Both the position numbers and the translations under genes were made by a program. The notes under the pieces are model-generated. The model did not search any database. It saw only the letters and a list, made by a program, of their open reading frames with translations, and had not been told where the DNA came from. Below are positions 5,743 through 12,108 of a stretch of DNA of 13,358 bases, in pieces. This DNA comes from Elioraea sp051860475 (GTDB taxonomy: Bacteria > Pseudomonadota > Alphaproteobacteria > Acetobacterales > Acetobacteraceae), in the NCBI RefSeq assembly GCF_051860475.1, contig NZ_JBHYDW010000125.1, positions 1-13,358 of the forward strand, in the 5' to 3' direction. How positions within the stretch are numbered: the stretch's first letter is position 1; each line of letters starts with the position of its first letter.

Positions 5743-7251
5743 ATGCGCATGGACAGGCCCGCGAAGACGACGGAGGTGCCGGCGAGCCCGGCGCCGGCGT
5801 CGCTCTACGCGGACCGGGTCAAGGTCTATCCCGCCCGCGTGCACGGCCGTTTCCGCAATCTCAAGTGGGCGTTCCTGGTGGTCGCCCTCGCGATCTACTA
5901 CGTGCTGCCCTGGCTGCGCTGGCACCGCCCGGGCGATGCGCCGGACCAGTTGCTGCTGATCGACCTTGCGGGCCGACGCTTCTACCTCGGTCCGCTCGAG
6001 GTCTGGCCGCAGGAGATCTACCTCGTCACCTTCCTGCTCATCTTCTCGGCAATCGCACTGTTCCTGGTGACCTCGCTGTTCGGCCGCGTCTGGTGCGGCT
6101 TCGCCTGTCCGCAGACGGTCTGGACCGATCTCTACATGTGGGTCGAGCGGCGCATCGAGGGCGACCGCAACGCGCGCATGAAGCTCGACCAGGGACCTCG
6201 CAACCGGGCGTACTGGGCGAAGAAGGCCGCCAAGCATGCGATCTGGCTGGTGATCGCCGCCGCGACGGGCGGTTCGTTCGTGCTCTACGTGCAGGATGCG
6301 CCGACCGCTTTGCGGGAGATCTTCACCGGCCAGTCCGGTGCCTGGACCTACAGCTTCGTCGGCATCCTGACCTTCACCACCTACGCGCTCGCCGGCTGGG
6401 CACGCGAGCAGGTCTGCACCTACATGTGCCCGTGGCCGCGCTTCCAGGCCGCGATGCTGGACACGCAGTCGTTGGTGGTCACCTATCGCGCCTGGCGCGG
6501 CGAACCACGCGGCAAGCACAAGCAGGGCGAGTCGTGGGAGGGGCGCGGCGACTGCGTCGACTGCCGCCAATGCGTGAATGTCTGCCCCACCGGGATCGAC
6601 ATCCGCGACGGGCTGCAGCTCGAATGCATCGGGTGCGGCCTCTGCATCGATGCCTGTGACGCGATCATGGACAAGGTCGGCCGGCCGCGCGGGCTGATCG
6701 CGCTCGATACGCTCGCGGACGTTGCCGCGTGCGATCGCGCGGTCGCGCAGGTCGCGCCGGGGCCGCAGCGCGTGCCGATCGCCGCGGCGGCGCACACGCC
6801 GATCAAGGTGATCCGCCCGCGCACCATGATCTATGCCGGCGTGCTGGGCCTCGTGGGCCTCATCATGCTGGCGGCGCTGGCGATCCGCGACACCACTGAA
6901 CTCTCCGTGCTGCGCGACCGCGCGCCGCTGTTCGTGACGCTCGCGGACGGCTCGGTGCGCAACAGCTACACGCTGAAGATCGTCGAGAAGCAGCATGACG
7001 ACCGGGCGCTCACCCTGCGCCTCGACGGCCTCGCGGGTGCGACGCTGGCCGGGCTCGCCGCCGATGAGGCGCCGGGCGAGGCGATCGCGCTGTCCGTGCG
7101 GCCAGGCTCGGTCGCCACCCACCGCGTGCATGTCTTCGCCCCCGCCGGCGCCCCGCTGCCCGAGAGCACCCCCGTCACGTTCCGCCTGCTGGAGGCGGAC
7201 GGGCGCGAGGCGGCGCGGCACGGCAGCGTCTTCCTGGCGCCGAGGCGGTGA
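5743..7251 (+). CDS. ccoG: cbb3 oxidase assembly protein CcoG (FixG), Fe-S copper reductase family
   Basis: Membrane-bound polyferredoxin-like protein of 502 aa. CcoG of Rhodobacter capsulatus has been shown to reduce Cu(II), feeding Cu(I) to CuB insertion in CcoN. Two membrane-face Cys pairs are present: C118/C122 (CGFACP) and C225/C229 (CTYMCP). They are followed by a 2x[4Fe-4S] ferredoxin domain with C271, C274, C277, C281 and C295, C298, C301, C305. Helices lie near 42-58, 93-112, 166-182, 202-220 and 348-366. Residues 370-502 form the periplasmic FixG C-terminal Ig-like domain. GAGGGG (5733-5738) precedes ATG 5743 by 4 nt, and a second in-frame ATG at 5749 has 10 nt spacing, so the start is uncertain by two residues. 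Both ATGs lie inside a perfect palindrome, CCATGCGCATGG (5741-5752). Confidence 0.96.
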   Translation: MRMDRPAKTTEVPASPAPASLYADRVKVYPARVHGRFRNLKWAFLVVALAIYYVLPWLRWHRPGDAPDQLLLIDLAGRRFYLGPLEVWPQEIYLVTFLLIFSAIALFLVTSLFGRVWCGFACPQTVWTDLYMWVERRIEGDRNARMKLDQGPRNRAYWAKKAAKHAIWLVIAAATGGSFVLYVQDAPTALREIFTGQSGAWTYSFVGILTFTTYALAGWAREQVCTYMCPWPRFQAAMLDTQSLVVTYRAWRGEPRGKHKQGESWEGRGDCVDCRQCVNVCPTGIDIRDGLQLECIGCGLCIDACDAIMDKVGRPRGLIALDTLADVAACDRAVAQVAPGPQRVPIAAAAHTPIKVIRPRTMIYAGVLGLVGLIMLAALAIRDTTELSVLRDRAPLFVTLADGSVRNSYTLKIVEKQHDDRALTLRLDGLAGATLAGLAADEAPGEAIALSVRPGSVATHRVHVFAPAGAPLPESTPVTFRLLEADGREAARHGSVFLAPRR

Positions 7252-7253
7252 GC

Positions 7254-7745
7254 ATGGCGAGCGCGCAGGAACGCCGCAGCGCCTGGATCCCGTGGGCCTT
7301 CGTCGGGTTCATGGCGTTCGTCGTCGCGGTGAACGGCGTGATGGTCTACTTCGCGCTCTCGACCTTCACCGGCACGACCGTCGACCGCGCCTATGAGCGC
7401 GGGCGGCTCTACAACGAGGTTCTCGCGGAGGCGGAGCGCCAAGCCGCGTTCGGCTGGCGGTTCGAACTGCGCTGGACGCCGTCGGGCGAGCCGCTCGCGG
7501 GGCGGATCGTCGTCGCCGCGACCGACCGCTCTGGCGCGCCGCTGGAGGGGCTCGCGATCGAGGGCAAGGTGGTGCGTCCACTCGGCCGGCCCGAGCCGAT
7601 CCCGCTGGCTCTCGCGCAGACCGGCAGCGGCCGCTACACCGTGCCGCTGACGCTCGACGGCGCTGGCCAGTGGGAGGTGCGGCTGGCCGTGCGGCGCGGG
7701 CGCGAGGGCCCGGTCGAACTCCGCGAGCGGATCATCGTGCGATGA
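7254..7745 (+). CDS. ccoH: cbb3 oxidase assembly protein CcoH (FixH)
   Basis: A 163-aa FixH-family protein with one N-terminal helix (about residues 14-36, from WAFVGFMAFVVAVNG) and a periplasmic beta-rich domain. CcoH binds assembling cbb3 subunits and is needed for stable complex formation. The signature lies just after the helix: AYERGRLYNEVLAEAERQ (46-63), then FGWRFEL. The ATG at 7254 is preferred because GAGGCGG (7242-7248) sits 5 nt upstream. A GTG at 7248, overlapping the ccoG stop by 4 nt, would add two residues and cannot be excluded. The stop overlaps the ccoI start as ATGA (7742-7745). No oddities are visible. Confidence 0.93.
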   Translation: MASAQERRSAWIPWAFVGFMAFVVAVNGVMVYFALSTFTGTTVDRAYERGRLYNEVLAEAERQAAFGWRFELRWTPSGEPLAGRIVVAATDRSGAPLEGLAIEGKVVRPLGRPEPIPLALAQTGSGRYTVPLTLDGAGQWEVRLAVRRGREGPVELRERIIVR

Positions 7746-10090
7746 ACGCGTTCGCCGAGGCCCGGCTCGAGACGCCGCGCGCGACCACCGCCTGCGCGCA
7801 TTGCGCCGCTCCCTGTCCCGACGGTGCCCGGTTCTGCTGCGCGGGCTGCGAGGGCGCGCATGTGCTGATCAGCGGGCTCGGGCTGGAGCGGTTCTACGCC
7901 CGCCTCGAAGGCACCGCGCCGAAGCCGGAGCCAGACGCGCCGCGCCATGACCTCGCCGCACGTGCCCGCACCGAGGGCGATACGCACACGCTGGAGCTGA
8001 TGGTCGGCGGCATCACCTGCGCGGCGTGCTGCTGGCTGATCGAGCAGGTGCTCGCGCGCGAGCCCGACGTCACCTGGGCGCGCGTGGCGCTGTCCACCCG
8101 GCGCCTGGCCATCCGCTGGCGTGGCGCTCCCGCGCGCGCGAACGATTTCGGCGGGCGCATCGCAGCGCTCGGGTTCACGGTCGCGCCGTTCGATCCCTCC
8201 TGCCTCGCCGCCGGCGACGCGGCGGAGGCGAAGCGGCTGCTGCGCGCCATGGGCATCGCCGCCTTCGCCTCGATGAACGTGATGCTGGTCTCGGTCGCGG
8301 TCTGGGTCGGCCACGCGACCGGCGACATGGGGCCGGCGACGCGCGACCTGATGCACTGGCTGGCCGCGCTGATCGCGCTGCCCGCCGTGGCGGTGGCGGG
8401 CATGCCGTTCTTCCGCCCGGCCTTCACGGCGCTGCGTGCCGGCCGCGCGAGTCTCGACCTGCCGATCAGCCTCGGCGTGCTCGCGACCTGCGCCATGAGC
8501 CTCTCGGAGACGATCCGCGGCGGCGACTACGCCTATTTCGACTCCGCGATCATGCTCGTCTTCCTGCTGCTGGTCGGCCGCTATCTCGACCGCCGCGCGC
8601 GCGGGCGCGCGCGCGAGGCCGCCGCCCGGCTGATGACGCTGAACCGCGCGCCCGTCGGCGTGCTGGACGGGGCGGGCGTGGCGCATCCGCGCGCGCCCGA
8701 GGAGGTGCGTCCGGGCGAGCGCGTGCTGGTCGCGCCCGGCGAGCGCATCGGTGTCGACGGCGTGGCGGTGTCAGGCCGGACCACGCTCGACGAGAGCCTG
8801 CTCACCGGCGAGACCCTGCCGCGTGCAGTGGTGCCCGATGACGCCGTGCATGCCGGCACGCTGAACCGCGATGCGGCGCTGGTGGTCGAGGCGCGCGCGT
8901 CCGGCGCGGGCACGCTGCTCGCCGCGATCGTGCGGCTGATGGAGCGCGCCGAGCAGTCGCGCTCGCGTTTCGTCGCCCTCGCCGATCGGGTGTCGCGCTG
9001 GTACACGCCCGTGGTGCACGTGCTGGCCGCCGGAACGTTCCTGCTGTGGTGGGGCCTTTTCGACGTCGCCTGGCAGCAGGCGCTGGTCTATGCGGTGGCG
9101 GTGCTGATCATCACCTGCCCCTGCGTGCTCGGCATCGCGGTACCGGCGGTGCAGGTCGCGGCCGCCGGCGGGCTGATGCGCCGCGGCGTGCTGGTCACCT
9201 CCGGCACCGCGTTCGAGCGGCTGGCGCAGGCCGATGTCGCGGTGCTGGACAAGACCGGCACGCTGACGCGCGGCCGGCCGGTGCTCCAGCCGGGCGCCTG
9301 GACTGGGGAGGATCTGCGCGACGCGGCCGAGCTCGCTGCGACCTCGCGCCATCCGCTGGCGCGCGCGCTCGCGGCGGCCGCGCCCGACGTGCCTGCGGCG
9401 GCGGACGTGGTCGAACATCCGGGCGAGGGCCTGTCCCGCGCCGCGGTGCGGCTCGGCAGTGCGGCATTCACGGGCACCGACCCGGGCGAGGGCATGGAGC
9501 TGGTTCTCGCCCGCCCTGGCGCTGCGCCGGTGCGCTTCGCCTTCGCCGACGCGCCCCGGCCGGATGCGCGCGACGCCGTCGCCACGCTCGCCGCGCAGGG
9601 GCTGGCACCCGAGCTCCTCTCCGGCGATCGCGCGCCGGCGGTTGCCGCCGCGGCCGAGGCCGCGGGGATCACGCGCTGGACCGCGACCGCCGATCCGGCA
9701 GCGAAGATCGCCCGGCTCGAGACGCTGAAGCGCGACGGGCGCCGCCCGCTGATGGTGGGCGACGGGCTGAACGACGCGCCCGCGCTCGCCGCAGCACACG
9801 TCTCGGTCGCCTACGCCTCCGGTGCCGACATCGCCCAGGCGGCAGCCGACGTGGTGGTGCAGACCGACCGCCTCGGCGCCGTGCCCGACGCGGTCGCGGT
9901 GGCGCGTCGTGCGCAGCGCCTGGTGCGCCAGAACATCGCGATCAGCCTCGGCTACAACCTCGTCGCGGTGCCGCTGGCGATCGCCGGGTTCGTCACCCCG
10001 CTGATCGCGGCGGTGGCGATGGCGGCCTCGTCGCTGACCGTGATCCTGAACGCGCTGCGGGTTGAACGGAGGCCAGGATGGACGCGCTGA
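7742..10090 (+). CDS. ccoI: Copper-translocating P1B-type ATPase CcoI (FixI)
   Basis: P-type Cu(I) exporter that supplies periplasmic copper for cbb3 assembly; 782 aa. In order, it has a FixI-type N-terminal Cys cluster (C18, C21, C25, C32, C33, C36), and an HMA domain with GITCAAC at 90-96, followed by an extra C97. Next come the membrane helices from about 172 on, the A-domain TGE (355-357), and the transport-site CPC (459-461) in TCPCVLGIA. The phosphorylation motif DKTGT has D503. The N-domain HP is at H537/P538, and GDGLNDAP is at 673-680. Helix 7 and 8 segments YNLVAVPLAIAG (738-749) and MAASSL (760-765) match the Cu class. Start: ATG 7742 overlaps the ccoH stop by 4 nt with only a weak ribosome binding site, which suggests translational coupling; an upstream in-frame start at 7670 lies deep in ccoH. 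Its 3' end overlaps ccoS by 13 nt. Confidence 0.96.
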   Translation: MNAFAEARLETPRATTACAHCAAPCPDGARFCCAGCEGAHVLISGLGLERFYARLEGTAPKPEPDAPRHDLAARARTEGDTHTLELMVGGITCAACCWLIEQVLAREPDVTWARVALSTRRLAIRWRGAPARANDFGGRIAALGFTVAPFDPSCLAAGDAAEAKRLLRAMGIAAFASMNVMLVSVAVWVGHATGDMGPATRDLMHWLAALIALPAVAVAGMPFFRPAFTALRAGRASLDLPISLGVLATCAMSLSETIRGGDYAYFDSAIMLVFLLLVGRYLDRRARGRAREAAARLMTLNRAPVGVLDGAGVAHPRAPEEVRPGERVLVAPGERIGVDGVAVSGRTTLDESLLTGETLPRAVVPDDAVHAGTLNRDAALVVEARASGAGTLLAAIVRLMERAEQSRSRFVALADRVSRWYTPVVHVLAAGTFLLWWGLFDVAWQQALVYAVAVLIITCPCVLGIAVPAVQVAAAGGLMRRGVLVTSGTAFERLAQADVAVLDKTGTLTRGRPVLQPGAWTGEDLRDAAELAATSRHPLARALAAAAPDVPAAADVVEHPGEGLSRAAVRLGSAAFTGTDPGEGMELVLARPGAAPVRFAFADAPRPDARDAVATLAAQGLAPELLSGDRAPAVAAAAEAAGITRWTATADPAAKIARLETLKRDGRRPLMVGDGLNDAPALAAAHVSVAYASGADIAQAAADVVVQTDRLGAVPDAVAVARRAQRLVRQNIAISLGYNLVAVPLAIAGFVTPLIAAVAMAASSLTVILNALRVERRPGWTR

Positions 10091-10257
10091 CGCTGCTGAT
10101 CCCGCTCTCGCTCGCCCTCGGCCTCGGCGCGCTCGCCGCCTTCCTCTGGACGCTGCGCTCCGGCCAGTACGACGACCTCGATGGTGCGGCGCACAGGATC
10201 CTGTTCGAGGACGACGAGCGGCCCCCGCCGGATGAACACAAGGAGACCAGGACATGA
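10078..10257 (+). CDS. ccoS: cbb3-type cytochrome oxidase assembly protein CcoS
   Basis: A 59-aa single-helix protein: hydrophobic residues 4-25 (from LTLLIPLSLALGLGALAAF), then the family motif WTLRSGQYDDLDGAAHRIL and an acidic tail FEDDE. CcoS is required for insertion of redox cofactors (heme b and CuB) into CcoN. GGAGG (10068-10072) lies 5 nt before ATG 10078, inside the end of ccoI. It overlaps ccoI by 13 nt in another frame, and its stop overlaps the next gene as ATGA. The length and position after ccoI are canonical. This would usually be the last gene of the cluster, but here one more follows. Confidence 0.93.
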   Translation: MDALTLLIPLSLALGLGALAAFLWTLRSGQYDDLDGAAHRILFEDDERPPPDEHKETRT

Positions 10258-10445
10258 ATGCTTCGACCGTGGTGTTCGGCGCCTTCGGCGTGGTGTTCGC
10301 GCTGCTCGGCCTGTTCATGGCCGCGGCAGCCAGGGACCCCGGGTTCTATGTCTCCGGACTGATCCTGTTCGTCTCCTTCGTGCTGTTCCTGTTCAAGCTG
10401 GTCCAGCGTCATTTCGACCAGCAGGAGGCGCGCGACAAGGACTGA
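10254..10445 (+). CDS. Small two-helix membrane protein translationally coupled to ccoS
   Basis: A 63-aa protein that I do not recognise as a named family. Two hydrophobic segments, about residues 5-25 (VVFGAFGVVFALLGLFMAAA) and 32-50 (FYVSGLILFVSFVLFLFKL), are joined by the short polar link RDPG. A charged tail, QRHFDQQEARDKD, follows. No cysteine is present, and the only histidine lies in the tail after helix 2. The start is well supported: AAGGAG (10240-10245) is 8 nt from ATG 10254, and the ATG overlaps the ccoS stop by 4 nt (ATGA). It is therefore almost certainly translated with the cbb3 assembly genes. A role as an accessory subunit or assembly factor is inferred from position alone. 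That it is a real gene is likely; the function is unknown. Confidence 0.75.
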   Translation: MNASTVVFGAFGVVFALLGLFMAAAARDPGFYVSGLILFVSFVLFLFKLVQRHFDQQEARDKD

Positions 10446-10485
10446 CGGCCCCGTCCCGGGCCGCCCGATCCCGACCTTTCCCCTT
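10446..10485 (+). terminator. Weak candidate terminator after the cbb3 operon
   Basis: CGGCCC (10446-10451) pairs with GGGCCG (10458-10463) around a 6-nt loop, starting right after the stop at 10445. A pyrimidine-rich stretch with short T runs follows (ACCTTTCCCCTT), not a true T tract. It could attenuate rather than end transcription. The rest of the 102-nt gap up to dctP shows no convincing promoter. Confidence 0.3.
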
Positions 10486-10547
10486 GCGCGAGGCCGGCGG
10501 AGACGCTGATATCCCCGCCAACAACAGGATACGGGAGACTTCGCACC

Positions 10548-11552
10548 ATGAGCATGAACCGCCGCGCCCTGCTGGGCTCCACCCTGTTCGGCGCCGCCGC
10601 GCTCGCCGGCCTGCCTGCCCATGCTCAGGCGACGCGCTGGCAGATGGCCACGCCCTACCCGGACGCGAACTTCCACACGGTCAACATCCGCGAGTTCGTC
10701 AAGGAGGTCGAGGAGGGCTCGGGCAACCGCGTCTCGATCACGCTGCACACCAACCAGTCGCTGCTGCGCATGCCGGAGATCAAGCGCGGCGTGCAGACCG
10801 GCCAGGCGCAGATGGGAGAGATCCTCCTCTCCGCCTACAGCAACGAGGATCCGATGTTCGCCGTGGACGGCATCCCGATGCTGGTGACGAATTTCACCCA
10901 GGCGCGCGTGCTGGCCGGGCTGCAGCGTCCGTTCGTGCAGGCGCGCCTGCAGCGCCAGGGGCTCACGCTGCTCTACATGGTGCCGTGGCCGCAATCGGGC
11001 TTCTACTCCACCGAGCGGCTGGATTCGATCGAGGGGCTGCGCGGCACCAAGTTCCGCACCTTCAACCCGGCGACCCAGCGGTTCGCGCAGCTGGTCGGCG
11101 CGACACCAACGCTGGTGCAGGCCGCCGAGGTGCCGCAGGCCTTCGCCACCGGCGTGGTGAACGCGATGGTCACTTCGGCCGCGACGGGCGTGGACAGCCA
11201 AGCCTGGGACTTCGTGAGGCACTTCACGCCGGTCGGCTTTACCCGCACCAAGAACGCGGTGTTCGTCTCGACGCGGGCGCTGAACGCGCTGCCGGCCAAT
11301 GTGCAGTCGCTGATCCGCGACGCCGCCGAGCGCGCCGAGCAGCGCGGCTGGGGCATGGCGCAGGAGCAGGAGCGCACGCGGCAGGAAGAGCTCGCCCGCC
11401 GCGGCATGACCGTCACCGATCCGCCCTCGCCCCGGCTGATGGCCGATCTCGAGAAGATCAGCGAGACCATGGTGGGCGAGTGGCTCACGACCGCTGGCGA
11501 GGACGGCAAGAAGCTGATCGACGCCTATCGCGCCGCGGTCGCGCGCGCCTGA
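10548..11552 (+). CDS. dctP: TRAP transporter periplasmic solute-binding protein (DctP family)
   Basis: A secreted solute receptor of a tripartite ATP-independent periplasmic (TRAP) transporter; 334 aa, normal for DctP. Residues 1-26 form a signal peptide with NRRALLG, a hydrophobic stretch, and an AHA cleavage site before Q27. The twin arginines (R5/R6) resemble a Tat signal but lack the full consensus. R170 in LRGTKFRTFNP is the position of the arginine that usually clamps the substrate carboxylate. The EVPQAFATGVVNA block (194-206) is also typical. The ligand is probably an organic acid but cannot be read from sequence; the symbol is family-level only. ATG 10548 follows GGGAG (10533-10537) at 10 nt; ATG 10554 is a less likely start. 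It heads the TRAP operon, with a strong hairpin spanning its stop codon. Confidence 0.93.
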   Translation: MSMNRRALLGSTLFGAAALAGLPAHAQATRWQMATPYPDANFHTVNIREFVKEVEEGSGNRVSITLHTNQSLLRMPEIKRGVQTGQAQMGEILLSAYSNEDPMFAVDGIPMLVTNFTQARVLAGLQRPFVQARLQRQGLTLLYMVPWPQSGFYSTERLDSIEGLRGTKFRTFNPATQRFAQLVGATPTLVQAAEVPQAFATGVVNAMVTSAATGVDSQAWDFVRHFTPVGFTRTKNAVFVSTRALNALPANVQSLIRDAAERAEQRGWGMAQEQERTRQEELARRGMTVTDPPSPRLMADLEKISETMVGEWLTTAGEDGKKLIDAYRAAVARA

Positions 11553-11584
11553 GTTCGTCCCCCGCGTGAGGGGGCTCAGGCGCG
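11544..11584 (+). promoter_or_regulatory. Intercistronic hairpin spanning the dctP stop and dctQ start
   Basis: The outer stem is 10 bp and perfect: CGCGCCTGAG (11544-11553) with CTCAGGCGCG (11575-11584). After a 5-nt 5' bulge (11554-11558), CCCCC (11559-11563) pairs with GGGGG (11570-11574), leaving a 6-nt loop (11564-11569). The dctP TGA lies in the outer stem, and the dctQ GTG start lies in the loop. No T run follows, so it is not a simple terminator. It would suit 3' protection of the dctP mRNA, or coupling of dctQ translation to ribosomes finishing dctP. Confidence 0.6.
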
Positions 11585-12105
11585 GCCTAGACGCGCTCTA
11601 TCTCACCGGCGGCATCGCCGGGGCGGCGGCGATCGTCACGATCGGCCTGCTCGTGCTGGCGCAGGTGACGCTGCGCCAGCTCGGCATGATCATTCCCGGC
11701 GGCGATGACCTGACGGCGTTCAGCGTCGCCGCCTCGGCCATGCTGCCGCTGGCCTACGCGTTCCGCCACGGCGCGCATATCCGCGTCGACCTGATCATCG
11801 GCCGCACCCGCGGCGCGACGCAACGCGGCATGGAGATCGTCGCGCTCACCTGCGCCGCCGCGATGGCCGCGCTGTTCGCCTTCGCAAGCTTCGATTCGAT
11901 GTCGGATTCCTGGGCGTTCGAGGAGCTCGCGCAGGGCATGCTCGCCGTGCCGATCTGGATTCCCCAGCTCGCCATGGTGGTCGGCACCGCGCTGTTCGCG
12001 CTCGCGCTGCTCGATGACCTGGTGGTGACGCTCGCCGGCGGCACGCCCTCGTACCGACAGCGTGAACCGACGACGGCGGTCGAGAAGGCGATGCAGGAGC
12101 TCTGA
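11566..12105 (+). CDS. dctQ: TRAP transporter small permease (DctQ family)
   Basis: Small membrane subunit of the TRAP transporter, 179 aa with four predicted helices (about 14-34, 52-66, 90-110 and 132-155). Family motifs are FRHGAHIRVDLI (66-77), between helices 2 and 3, and AVPIWIPQLAMVVG (127-140), at helix 4. The DctQ part supports the large permease, and transport is driven by an ion gradient. GTG 11566 is the only start that keeps helix 1. It has no visible Shine-Dalgarno sequence, and it sits in the loop of a strong hairpin 13 nt after the dctP stop, so translation probably depends on dctP being read. The 3' end holds the AGGAG used by the next gene. The family call is firm; the substrate is unknown. 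Confidence 0.9.
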   Translation: MRGLRRGLDALYLTGGIAGAAAIVTIGLLVLAQVTLRQLGMIIPGGDDLTAFSVAASAMLPLAYAFRHGAHIRVDLIIGRTRGATQRGMEIVALTCAAAMAALFAFASFDSMSDSWAFEELAQGMLAVPIWIPQLAMVVGTALFALALLDDLVVTLAGGTPSYRQREPTTAVEKAMQEL

Positions 12106-12108
12106 CGC

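Noticed and set aside
5443..7221. A minus-strand 592-residue open frame across the ccoP end and ccoG
   Set aside because: It shows the same shadow pattern; ccoP and ccoG on the plus strand carry intact heme and Fe-S motifs.
8594..8616. An alternating CG tract in ccoI that could form Z-DNA or a hairpin
   Set aside because: It encodes an ordinary Arg/Ala-rich cytosolic linker after a membrane helix, and such CG runs are expected at this GC content.
10484..10512. A possible dctP promoter (TTGCGC, 17 nt, TGATAT)
   Set aside because: The spacing is right, but only about half the -35 bases and fewer of the -10 bases match consensus, so it cannot be told from chance.
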